In this document: in pieces, positions 16,002 through 25,433 of the stretch
How the letters are laid out: the number at the start of each line of letters is the position of its first letter
Position numbering within the stretch: position 1 is the stretch's first letter
Assembly: GCA_937922925.1 (NCBI GenBank)
Contig: CALAKU010000051.1
Span: forward strand, 1 to 45,969
DNA length: 45,969 bases
Source of the DNA: an uncultured Arenicella sp.
GTDB lineage: Bacteria; Pseudomonadota; Gammaproteobacteria; Arenicellales; Arenicellaceae
Direction: 5' to 3'
The notes under the pieces: model-generated
What the model saw: the letters and a program-made list of their open reading frames with translations, nothing else
What the model was told of the DNA's origin: nothing
The model's database searches: none
Made by a program: the position numbers and the translations under genes

Positions 16002-16502
16002 ATGGCGGAAGAACACGCAGCAGCACCAGCGGGTGCCAGCGAAAACGCGTCTTCGGGTAACACTTTTGATATCCGAAAAATTTATATAAAAGATGCCTCG
16101 CTTGAGTCACCTCATGCGCCTGATATTTTTTTGAGCGACCCCGGTCAGCCAGAAGTGGGCGTTGAATGCTCTATTAAGTCTCGATCACTTACCCAAGAGA
16201 ACTTTTATGAAGTGGTACTAAGCATGACCATCACTTCTAAAATCGGCGAACAAACGGCGTTTTTGGTTGAAGTTCAACAAGCTGGCGTATTTCACATTGT
16301 AGGCATCGCTACCAGCGATCTACCTCTGGCGTTAGAAATTGCATGCCCGAATGTTTTATTGCCTTTTGCTAGAGAAGCGGTGTCTGACTTGGTCGGAAAA
16401 GCGGGTTTTCCACAATTGCTGCTCGCGCCAATCAATTTTGAAGGTTTATATCAACAAAAATTAGCGCATCAACAAGCAAAGGAACAAAAAGAATCTCATT
16501 AA
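16002..16502 (+). CDS. secB: Protein-export chaperone SecB
   Basis: A 166-residue SecB. The core from residue 23 (FDIRKIYIKDASLESPHAP) matches the family's first strand, followed by FYEVVLSMTI, FLVEVQQAGVFHI and the conserved C-terminal CPNVLLPFAREAVSDLV segment, split here. The tetrameric chaperone holds preproteins unfolded and hands them to SecA. The first 20 residues are an alanine/serine-rich extension. A purine-rich GAGAGAAAACC precedes ATG 16002. It lies 14 bp after the rhodanese gene and is likely in the same operon. Confidence 0.95.
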   Translation: MAEEHAAAPAGASENASSGNTFDIRKIYIKDASLESPHAPDIFLSDPGQPEVGVECSIKSRSLTQENFYEVVLSMTITSKIGEQTAFLVEVQQAGVFHIVGIATSDLPLALEIACPNVLLPFAREAVSDLVGKAGFPQLLLAPINFEGLYQQKLAHQQAKEQKESH

Positions 16503-16577
16503 GCTTGTTTAAGCCTTTTTTAAGGCCAGTTGTTTACTTTTTTCATCACGCCCTTGTTTATAATACGCGAAGGGGCT

Positions 16578-17384
16578 ATGGAGAGAGTAATGCTTACTAA
16601 CCTATTTATCAAAAGACAGCGTGACAGAGTTCTTAAAAAGAACAGAACTTTTATTAGATTAAGCCTGGTTGTTCTGCTTCTAGGCGTGGCCAGTGGTTGC
16701 ACGACGCTGTCTAAAACTGACGATCCGTCGGTACAGCGAAGTACCGACCCTTTGGAAGGCTTCAATCGAGGGGTTTTTACTTTTAACGCCACCGCGGATA
16801 GATACGTTTTACGCCCAGCAGCGCGGGCCTATAGCTCAGCCGTTCCCAAGCCTGCGCGAATTGGCGTAAATAACTTTTTTGCCAATCTTGGTGAACCCGT
16901 CAGTATCGTTAATAATTTGTTTCAAGGTAAGGTGGATGGCGCTCTTAAGTCAACCTATCGCTTTGCCGTGAATAGCACGATTGGCATCTTCGGTTTAATT
17001 GATGTAGCCAAGCTTCAAAAAGTTGAGCGGCAACGCGAAGATTTTGGCCAAACCCTGGCCGCTTGGGGTGTTAAACCTGGGCCATTCCTTATGGTGCCTT
17101 TTTGGGGGCCGACCAACCTACGCGACGGCTTTGGGGGAATTGTTACTAACAGCGTCTATTTTCCAATCAATGAAATCACCGACAACGGTGGCGCTCGAAC
17201 AGGCCTAACCTTACTTAATGTTGTCGCGGGTAGAGCGCAAGTTCTCAACCTAGATAAGACCATTGAGTCGCAACCCGATCCATATCTGTTTTTGAAAACC
17301 ATATATGACACTAATCGCCTGAATGCCATCTACGATGGTGATCCACCAAGAGTTGGTGATGGCGACCCCGATGACGATTTCTAA
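16578..17384 (+). CDS. mlaA: MlaA/VacJ outer-membrane lipoprotein
   Basis: A 268-residue MlaA-family lipoprotein. After a basic N-terminus comes the hydrophobic core and lipobox (GVASGC). The family core begins with DPLEGFNRGVFTFN, continues with NNFFANLGEPVSIVNNLFQG, and ends with GPTNLRDGFG and the DPYLF region. MlaA works with the porin to remove misplaced phospholipid from the outer leaflet of the outer membrane and pass it to MlaC. ATG 16578 is chosen because AAGGGG lies just before it; ATG 16590 is an alternative, with GGAGAG upstream. The other mla genes are not in this window. Confidence 0.9.
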   Translation: MERVMLTNLFIKRQRDRVLKKNRTFIRLSLVVLLLGVASGCTTLSKTDDPSVQRSTDPLEGFNRGVFTFNATADRYVLRPAARAYSSAVPKPARIGVNNFFANLGEPVSIVNNLFQGKVDGALKSTYRFAVNSTIGIFGLIDVAKLQKVERQREDFGQTLAAWGVKPGPFLMVPFWGPTNLRDGFGGIVTNSVYFPINEITDNGGARTGLTLLNVVAGRAQVLNLDKTIESQPDPYLFLKTIYDTNRLNAIYDGDPPRVGDGDPDDDF

Positions 17385-17388
17385 CTGA

Positions 17389-18210
17389 ATGGCTGTCTTC
17401 GCCGTAGGCGATCTACAAGGGTGTTATGACCCTCTAGTGAGGTTGCTTGATCAAGCTAATTTTAGTCCAGACAAAGACACTCTTTTTTGCGTAGGTGATC
17501 TCGTTAATCGAGGGCCTAAATCTTTGAAAACATTACGATTTTTGATGAGCCTAGGGGGTTCTTGCCGCCCAGTTTTAGGCAATCATGATATCCATTTGTT
17601 AGCCATGCTGTATGGCTTACGTGAGCCTCGACCAAACGATACGCTGACAAAAATACTGGAAGCCCCCGATGCATCTATCATCAGAGATTGGATTCGCCAT
17701 CAGCCGCTATTAATCAAACTCAAGAATCGTAGAACGGTAATTTGTCACGCCGGTGTTTATCCTTGGTGGACGCTGGAGTTTACCCAAAAACGTTGCCATG
17801 AAGTTGAGCGCGTTTTTCAAGACGAACAAGCGTGCATCAAACTTCTCAAACAAATTTATTCTAACAAACCTTTGAAATGGTCAAACGATTTGAATAAGAT
17901 TCAGCGTTGTCGCTTTACGATCAATTCCTTAACACGCATGCGCTTTTGCTCTCCTAAAGGCCGTCTAAATTTTAAGGAAAGCGGCTACGCTGGTAAACTA
18001 ACCCCGTCGCGTAGACCTTGGTTTGATTATCAAAACCCCAGCTTAGAAAATTGGCGCGTCATTTTTGGACATTGGTCTGCTCTGGGGTTGTATGTTCGAC
18101 CAAACATATTAGGCTTAGACACAGGGTGTGTTTGGGGTAAAGAGTTAACCATGGCTAAAATACCGAAACAATTAGGTGGGCCGATCACAATCTACAGTGA
18201 ACCCAGTTGA
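17389..18210 (+). CDS. apaH: Bis(5'-nucleosyl)-tetraphosphatase, symmetrical
   Basis: A 273-residue calcineurin-like metallophosphatase. The motifs GDLQGCYD (residue 7 on), GDLVNRGP and GNHD are all present, followed by CHAG and a late GH (FGHWSALG). ApaH splits Ap4A into two ADP and also removes Np4 caps from RNA 5' ends. The start ATG 17389 lies four bases after the mlaA stop. It is followed by apaG after four bases. This mlaA-apaH-apaG order differs from the E. coli order in which apaG precedes apaH. Confidence 0.95.
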   Translation: MAVFAVGDLQGCYDPLVRLLDQANFSPDKDTLFCVGDLVNRGPKSLKTLRFLMSLGGSCRPVLGNHDIHLLAMLYGLREPRPNDTLTKILEAPDASIIRDWIRHQPLLIKLKNRRTVICHAGVYPWWTLEFTQKRCHEVERVFQDEQACIKLLKQIYSNKPLKWSNDLNKIQRCRFTINSLTRMRFCSPKGRLNFKESGYAGKLTPSRRPWFDYQNPSLENWRVIFGHWSALGLYVRPNILGLDTGCVWGKELTMAKIPKQLGGPITIYSEPS

Positions 18211-18214
18211 AACG

Positions 18215-18622
18215 ATGATGGATCAAGATAACGCATTGGTCACTGCCATTGCCCAAGCGCAATACATACCGCAACAATCTGACCCTGAAAACAAACGCTA
18301 TGTTTTTAGCTACACAATATCCATTCGAAATGATTCGCCAAAACCCTGCCAATTGCTATCTCGGCATTGGGTAATTCAAGATGCCAATCACAAGGTAGAA
18401 GAAGTTTACGGTGAAGGCGTTATCGGCGATCAACCCATTATCAAATCTGGCGAAACTTATACCTACACCTCCGGCGCCATTTTGGAAACGGAAATAGGCA
18501 CCATGGAAGGCCGATACTTTATGGTGAGAACTTTAAAGACGGATGACCAAAAACCCCGAGTAGAGGAATTTGAAATCGCCGTGCCAAAATTCTTGCTTTG
18601 TATTCCAAGAACCTTGCATTAA
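18215..18622 (+). CDS. apaG: ApaG protein
   Basis: A 135-residue ApaG/F-box-like beta-sandwich protein. The family hallmarks are present: YTISIRNDS, LLSRHWVIQDANHKVEEV, GVIGDQP and TYTSGAILET, ending with GRYFMVR. An in-frame GTG/ATG frame is open back to 18176, but that would overlap apaH; ATG 18215 gives the normal length and starts just after the apaH stop. The function is unknown; it is usually linked to ApaH and to stress or metal responses. Confidence 0.92.
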   Translation: MMDQDNALVTAIAQAQYIPQQSDPENKRYVFSYTISIRNDSPKPCQLLSRHWVIQDANHKVEEVYGEGVIGDQPIIKSGETYTYTSGAILETEIGTMEGRYFMVRTLKTDDQKPRVEEFEIAVPKFLLCIPRTLH

Positions 18623-18634
18623 ACCAAGCCAGAC

Positions 18635-18653
18635 CTGCCTAATTATTAGGCAG
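18635..18653 (+). terminator. Hairpin downstream of apaG
   Basis: CTGCCTAA (18635-18642) and TTAGGCAG (18646-18653) form an 8-bp perfect stem with a TTA loop, 13 bp after the apaG stop. Only a weak T/A tail follows, so termination strength is uncertain. Confidence 0.45.
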
Positions 18654-18700
18654 TAAAATACTCACGTTTTTACGCCTAATGTGACACTTTGCCCGTGTCG

Positions 18701-18731
18701 AAAAAAAAGATTCGCGTGAGCGGGGTTTTTT
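18701..18731. terminator. Probable bidirectional terminator, gyrB/apaG
   Basis: A small CGC-GTGA-GCG hairpin (18713-18722) is flanked by eight A on the left and six T on the right, so a T-run follows the stem in both directions. It lies 50 bp after the gyrB stop and 80 bp after apaG. Confidence 0.5.
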
Positions 18732-18783
18732 CTTTGGATATTTAAGGATTTTTCACTATAAGTTTTTGTTTTTAAACGAGTTT

Positions 18784-21213
<2,430 letters not shown>

Positions 21214-21264
21214 TTAACGCCTTGGTGACACGATTAAGCGCATTTCGAGAGCGGTTATTAGGCG

Positions 21265-21280
21265 TGTTCCACGTGAAACA
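21265..21280 (+). promoter_or_regulatory. parS: parS-like site 1
   Basis: TGTTCCACGTGAAACA matches the general bacterial parS consensus TGTTNCACGTGAAACA at every defined position. ParB (35578-36444) is encoded in the same window. It is upstream of gyrB and points opposite to site 2. Confidence 0.85.
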
Positions 21281-21292
21281 ATTTAAGCATTA

Positions 21293-21308
21293 TGTTTCAC
21301 GTGGAACC
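21293..21308 (-). promoter_or_regulatory. parS: parS-like site 2
   Basis: On the minus strand the 16-mer reads GGTTCCACGTGAAACA, differing from the consensus only at the first base. It is 12 bp from site 1 in inverted orientation, so the two together also form a 14-bp inverted repeat. Confidence 0.82.
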
Positions 21309-21316
21309 TTCAAGCC

Positions 21317-21346
21317 AAAAAAAAACCGATCCATAAGGATCGGCTT
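21317..21346 (-). terminator. dnaN terminator
   Basis: On the minus strand CCGATCC and GGATCGG pair (21326-21332 with 21337-21343) over a 4-base loop and are followed by nine T. This is a strong intrinsic terminator 29 bp downstream of dnaN, so gyrB must have its own promoter. Confidence 0.88.
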
Positions 21347-21371
21347 CATTTTCCGTTCACAACACGATTTC

Positions 21372-22478
21372 TTATAGGCGCATCGGCATGATTAAATACA
21401 AAGTGTCGTTAGAGCCTTGGGCATGAAAGGTGCAACTGGTGTTTGGGTCTAACAGGCCGAGTTCGATATTTTCAGACTCACAAGCTTTTAACGCCTCAAC
21501 CAAGTAATTCACGTTAAAACCGATTTCCAAAGCATCGCCACCGTAATCCACTTCCATTTCATCTTTAGCGTGTTCTTGGTCAGGGTTGTGGGAACGCACT
21601 TCAAGTAAGTTCCCATCGACGCTTAAAGAAACGCCTCTGAACTTTTCATTACTCAAGATGGCCGCACGCCCAAGAATGTCGATGAGATTGGCTCGATTAA
21701 TAATTACGTTTTTATCCAAATTAGCCGGGATTACTTTTTCGTAGTCTGGGAATCGACCGTCTATCAATTTAGAGATAAACATAAAGCCGCCAGACTCGAT
21801 CGAAATATGGCTAGAGTTCAGTTTCACTTTAACTTGGTCTTCACTGGCGGGATCAAGAAACTTACCTATTTCTAAAACAGCTTTCCTTGGCACAATGCTC
21901 TGCACCATGTCGACTCCAAGTGAATCAACATTGATGAGTGTTTTGGCCAAGCGATGACCATCGGTAGCTACGGAGACAATATGGTCGTCATGAATTTCCA
22001 ATAGTAAGCCATTCAAAAAGTAACGCACATCTTGTTGAGCCATGGAGAAAGAGGTCTTGGTTAACAACCGGTTTAATTGTTGTTGTTCCAAGAAAAACTC
22101 GTGCTTCCATTGAGTTTCTTCTAGACGAGGATAGTCGTCTGCTCCCAGGGTTTGTAGAGTGAACCGGCTTTTACCAGCCGTCACAATCATCTTATTGTCT
22201 TGCTCTACATCCAAATTGAGCATTGATTCATTAGGCAAAGAACGGCAAATATCAAAAAGCTTTCTGGCTGAGACGGTTGTTTTGCCGTTTGAGCCATTTA
22301 CACCAGAGACTTTGGTGGTTATTTCAGTTTCTAAGTCTGAACCAATCAGTGTCAGTTCACTGTCTTGCAAACTGATAAACACATTTCCCAAAATGGGCAG
22401 GGTTTGTCTTTTTTCGACAACGCCAATGATCTGAGAAAGCGGTGCTTCGAGGATTTCCTTTTGAATATTAATATTCAT
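21372..22478 (-). CDS. dnaN: DNA polymerase III sliding clamp (beta)
   Basis: A 368-residue beta clamp (E. coli 366). The three repeated domains are recognisable: N-terminal PLSQIIGVVEKRQTLPILGNV, the middle one with TKTSFSMAQQDVRYFLNGLLLE, and the C-terminal part ending in YLIMPMRL, the typical clamp end. The ring-shaped dimer tethers the polymerase to DNA. It follows dnaA with a 221-bp gap that looks like the replication origin. A strong terminator follows it and recF is absent downstream. Confidence 0.97.
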   Translation of the reverse strand: MNINIQKEILEAPLSQIIGVVEKRQTLPILGNVFISLQDSELTLIGSDLETEITTKVSGVNGSNGKTTVSARKLFDICRSLPNESMLNLDVEQDNKMIVTAGKSRFTLQTLGADDYPRLEETQWKHEFFLEQQQLNRLLTKTSFSMAQQDVRYFLNGLLLEIHDDHIVSVATDGHRLAKTLINVDSLGVDMVQSIVPRKAVLEIGKFLDPASEDQVKVKLNSSHISIESGGFMFISKLIDGRFPDYEKVIPANLDKNVIINRANLIDILGRAAILSNEKFRGVSLSVDGNLLEVRSHNPDQEHAKDEMEVDYGGDALEIGFNVNYLVEALKACESENIELGLLDPNTSCTFHAQGSNDTLYLIMPMRL

Positions 22479-22699
22479 GTTTGAGTATCTTTATTATTAC
22501 TGTTTTTATTAGGGCACTGGATAAGTCGAATAAAGTTCAAAAACAGCTTTAATTCAACAGCTTATTTAATTATTTACTTGTTGATAACCCTTTGCACAGT
22601 CTTCTGAAAACCTGTGGATGAAATGTGCATAAAAGTTGTCTTTAAATCATACCGTATTTATACCAAAGTTATCCACAGCTTGCTAAATTGCTGCACGTA
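22479..22699. other. oriC: Candidate replication origin oriC (dnaA-dnaN gap)
   Basis: Four DnaA-box-like 9-mers lie within 100 bp: 22579-22587 (minus strand, TTATCAACA), 22613-22621 (minus, TCATCCACA), 22624-22632 (minus, TTATGCACA) and 22669-22677 (plus, perfect TTATCCACA). The dnaN-proximal side, about 22490-22578, is strongly AT-rich and could be the unwinding region. Position between dnaA and dnaN is a common origin location. Boxes were judged by eye. Confidence 0.7.
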
Positions 22700-24046
22700 T
22701 TACACGCTTAACGCTGCAAGCAGACTGTCGTAATCGTCTTTAATTTTGTTGTCGGTTTTAACCAACTCATCTACTTTTTTACAGGCATGGATAACCGTCG
22801 TATGGTCTCGGCCACCAAAGGCGTCGCCAATGTCTGGTAAGCTCATGCTAGTGAGTTCTTTTGCTAACGCCATCGCGATTTGGCGAGGCCGCGCGATTTG
22901 ACGGTTCCGCCTTTTCGACTTGAGTTCCGAGACCCTAATACCAAAATAATCCGCGACAGTTTTCTGGATGTTCTCCATCGAGATTTTACGTTCTTGGAAT
23001 TGGGTTAAATCCTTCAGTGTGTCTTTGGCGAGCTCTAAGTCTATCTCTCTATTAGAAAACCGCGAGCTAGCAGCTAAGCGATGTAAGGCTCCTTCGAGCT
23101 CACGGACGTTGTGGCGAATCTTTTTAGCAACCATAAAGGCAACATCGTCGGCTAAATCGATTTTATTTTTACGGGCTTTGTTTTTTAAGATTGCTACCCT
23201 TGTCTCAAGCTCCGGAGGATCAATCCGCACAGTTAATCCGCTTTCGAACCTAGAGGTGAGTCTTTCTTGTAAGTTATTGATTTCTTTAGGAAATTTATCG
23301 CTTGTTAGAATAATTTGGCTATTGGTTTCAAGTAAAGTATTAAAGGTATGAAAAAACTCCTCTTGAGACTGATTTTTGCCCGCAAAAAACTGGATATCAT
23401 CGATAAGCAAGGCATCTAGAGAGCGATAATATTGCTTGAACTTCTCCATGGTGCCTGTTTCCAGCGCTTTTACCATGTCGGATACAAACCGCTCAGAATG
23501 TACATAGGCAACGCGAGCTTGGGCTTTGTTCTCTTTTATTAAATTGCCAGCGGCGTGCATTAAGTGAGTTTTCCCTAAACCCACACCGCCATAGATAAAC
23601 AGGGGGTTGTAAGCGCTGCCAGGGTTTTCACTTACCTGTTTGGTTGCAGCTCGAGCAATTTGATTGGACTTACCTTCTATATGGTTTGCGAAGGTAAAAG
23701 CTCCGTTCAACACATTCGTGCCAAACGGCATACTTACTTCTTCGAGATAATCCCCGGTCGAGACACTGACATCAGGTGTTTTTTGTGCGACTGTTTCGCT
23801 TGGCCCGGACTCTAGGGCTAAAAAAACGCGTTTTTCCGCCCCAGCAAAATGTTGCACAGTTGATTCCAGTTGCCCGATCAAATTGTCCGCAAGCCAATCT
23901 TTAATAAAGCGGTTGGGCGCGTAAAGCACTAGCTCTGGATCACGGTCTTTGGCAAATAGAGGCCTAACCCATGTGTTGAAATCACGAGGCTCTATTTCAT
24001 CTTCCAGTTTATTGAGACAGCGTTCCCAAAGGGCCGTATTTTGCAT
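22700..24046 (-). CDS. dnaA: Chromosomal replication initiator DnaA
   Basis: A 448-residue DnaA. Domain I (LWERCLNKLEDEI...NTWVRPL) is followed by a short linker, the AAA+ domain with Walker A GGVGLGKTHLMH and Walker B LLIDDIQFF, and the C-terminal helix-turn-helix with the signature GGRDHTTVIHACKK. ATP-bound DnaA binds the boxes at oriC and opens the duplex. It is shorter than E. coli DnaA (467), mostly in the linker. It is read away from rpmH, with a 392-bp gap between them. Confidence 0.97.
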   Translation of the reverse strand: MQNTALWERCLNKLEDEIEPRDFNTWVRPLFAKDRDPELVLYAPNRFIKDWLADNLIGQLESTVQHFAGAEKRVFLALESGPSETVAQKTPDVSVSTGDYLEEVSMPFGTNVLNGAFTFANHIEGKSNQIARAATKQVSENPGSAYNPLFIYGGVGLGKTHLMHAAGNLIKENKAQARVAYVHSERFVSDMVKALETGTMEKFKQYYRSLDALLIDDIQFFAGKNQSQEEFFHTFNTLLETNSQIILTSDKFPKEINNLQERLTSRFESGLTVRIDPPELETRVAILKNKARKNKIDLADDVAFMVAKKIRHNVRELEGALHRLAASSRFSNREIDLELAKDTLKDLTQFQERKISMENIQKTVADYFGIRVSELKSKRRNRQIARPRQIAMALAKELTSMSLPDIGDAFGGRDHTTVIHACKKVDELVKTDNKIKDDYDSLLAALSV

Positions 24047-24143
24047 GGCTATATAGCGTTTGATAAATGATTAAGGCATCCCAGCGACAAGTCGTCTACT
24101 TGACCTCAACTAAAGAAATTGAATCATCAAGACGCGGCTGGCT

Positions 24144-24173
24144 ACTATACCGCCCGCCCCAGCAATTAGACAA
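24144..24173 (-). promoter_or_regulatory. Candidate dnaA promoter
   Basis: On the minus strand TTGTCT (24168-24173) and TATAGT (24144-24149) are 18 bp apart, about 100 bp upstream of dnaA. The spacer is unusually GC-rich. This is a consensus match only. Confidence 0.4.
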
Positions 24174-24261
24174 TACAATTCGTATTATCCGAGCACTTCT
24201 AGCCAGTAAATAGACAGGCTATCAATGTCGGTAAATTAAATGAAAGAATCACCTTAAGTGG

Positions 24262-24290
24262 TTGACTCACAAGAGCAAAATTAGTACCTT
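24262..24290 (+). promoter_or_regulatory. Candidate rpmH promoter
   Basis: TTGACT (24262-24267) and TACCTT (24285-24290) are 17 bp apart. The resulting leader would be about 140 nt before rpmH. Confidence 0.4.
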
Positions 24291-24438
24291 TGCCGCCCGA
24301 TTATCGGCCTAGCTCGTTTTGTCTAACATTGAGAGCAAAAGTGATCGTAAAAGTAGATTCAAAATCACTGATCACGCCGATTTATAGAGGTCCTTTGCAA
24401 GAGGGCTTTATTTTGAACAGACAGTATAGAGCGAAGCC

Positions 24439-24573
24439 ATGAAACGTCCATTTCAACCCAGCCAAATTAAGCGTAAACGTACTCACGGATTTCGTGCACG
24501 TATGCGCACTAAAAGTGGCCGCGCAGTGATCAAAGCGCGTCGCGCAAAAGGCCGCGCTGTTTTATCAGCCTAG
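24439..24573 (+). CDS. rpmH: 50S ribosomal protein L34
   Basis: A 44-residue, strongly basic ribosomal protein: [20 protein letters not shown] is followed by [19 protein letters not shown] and ends LSA. These are the standard L34 landmarks and length. It belongs to the large subunit. Only weak ribosome-binding sequence precedes the ATG. rnpA follows after a 134-bp gap that contains a hairpin. Confidence 0.97.
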   Translation: MKRPFQPSQIKRKRTHGFRARMRTKSGRAVIKARRAKGRAVLSA

Positions 24574-24591
24574 CCAACAGATTGTTTACTT

Positions 24592-24619
24592 GTTCTTTGG
24601 GTTTGATACCCCAGAGAAC
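24592..24619 (+). other. Hairpin in the rpmH-rnpA gap
   Basis: GTTCTTTGGG (24592-24601) pairs with CCCAGAGAAC (24610-24619) through ten pairs, one of them T-G, over an 8-base loop. No T-run follows, so this is not a standard terminator. It may slow decay or reduce read-through from the abundant L34 message into rnpA. Confidence 0.5.
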
Positions 24620-24707
24620 GAACAAAGGCTCTCTTTCGAAACTGCGTATTGTGGTGATCGACAGAGGGTCTTTTTCGTTTTGATTCGCAAAGAATTGAGT
24701 TCTGGCT

Positions 24708-25097
24708 ATGAGTTTTAAGCAGCCGCTGTTGCTTGGTTTTAGCAAAGCGCAACGAATTTTAAAAAACAGCGAGTTTCAAGACGTATATCAAAGCGCACAG
24801 CGAGGCGGCAGTGGCCTTTACACTTATCATGTTCAAGCGGCTGATATAACAGCTGCGCGTCTAGGGGTCACGGTGTCAAAAAAGGTCTCTAAGTCGGCAG
24901 TCGTTAGAAATCGTATAAAACGTCAAGTGAGAGAGTTTTTTCGCCTCCACCAAGATCAACTCAAGGGAACTAAGCTCGTGATCACTGCTAGGCCTGGTTG
25001 TGCAAAAGCAACAGACGCCGAGCGAGCTCAAGCTTTAAGTGAGCTGTGGCAAAAGGTGTTGAAATGGCGTTCTTGGCACGAGCGAACGCAAACTTAG
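24708..25097 (+). CDS. rnpA: Ribonuclease P protein component
   Basis: A 129-residue RnpA. The family signature (SKKVSKSAVVRNRIKRQVREFFR) is around residues 58-80 and contains the RNR motif; the upstream LGVTVS strand is typical. With the RnpB RNA it cuts the 5' leader from precursor tRNAs. It sits in the standard rpmH-rnpA-yidD-yidC order. Confidence 0.95.
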   Translation: MSFKQPLLLGFSKAQRILKNSEFQDVYQSAQRGGSGLYTYHVQAADITAARLGVTVSKKVSKSAVVRNRIKRQVREFFRLHQDQLKGTKLVITARPGCAKATDAERAQALSELWQKVLKWRSWHERTQT

Positions 25098-25109
25098 TTT
25101 ATCGATAAA

Positions 25110-25361
25110 ATGCTAGTCCGCTTTTTCAAGGGCCTCTTTAAGGCCTATTACTGGCTTATAAGCCCATGGCTTGGAAATCGATGCCGATTTACCCCCAGTT
25201 GCTCCGAATACGCGCAACAAGCGCTATCTACTCATGGTGTTTGGTGCGGCTTGTGGTTAACGATGAAACGCATTGCGCGCTGCCATCCTTGGGGAGGGCA
25301 TGGGCACGACCCGGTACCGGGCATACAGCGGAAAAGTCAATCAAAAGAAATAGAGCCTTAA
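25110..25361 (+). CDS. yidD: Membrane insertion efficiency factor YidD
   Basis: An 83-residue YidD/haemolytic-domain protein. The hallmark [15 protein letters not shown] is at residues 25-39, and the second conserved part [13 protein letters not shown] near 58-70. An amphipathic helix at the N-terminus ([16 protein letters not shown]) would bind the inner face of the membrane. It assists YidC-dependent insertion. It starts 12 bp after rnpA. Confidence 0.95.
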   Translation: MLVRFFKGLFKAYYWLISPWLGNRCRFTPSCSEYAQQALSTHGVWCGLWLTMKRIARCHPWGGHGHDPVPGIQRKSQSKEIEP

Positions 25362-25433
25362 GGCTTTCGATAGCGGCGAATAAGGTTAGAATACGCAGCC
25401 ACAGTTCGGCGCACAAAACACGTTATATATTTC

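Larger units (their letters stand above)
24047..24438. other. dnaA-rpmH divergent intergenic region
   Basis: This 392-bp gap carries a candidate promoter in each direction (24144-24173 for dnaA, 24262-24290 for rpmH). No good DnaA box was found, unlike the dnaA-dnaN gap. A frame without stops (24266-24442) ends in TGA overlapping the rpmH ATG, which may be chance. Confidence 0.6.
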
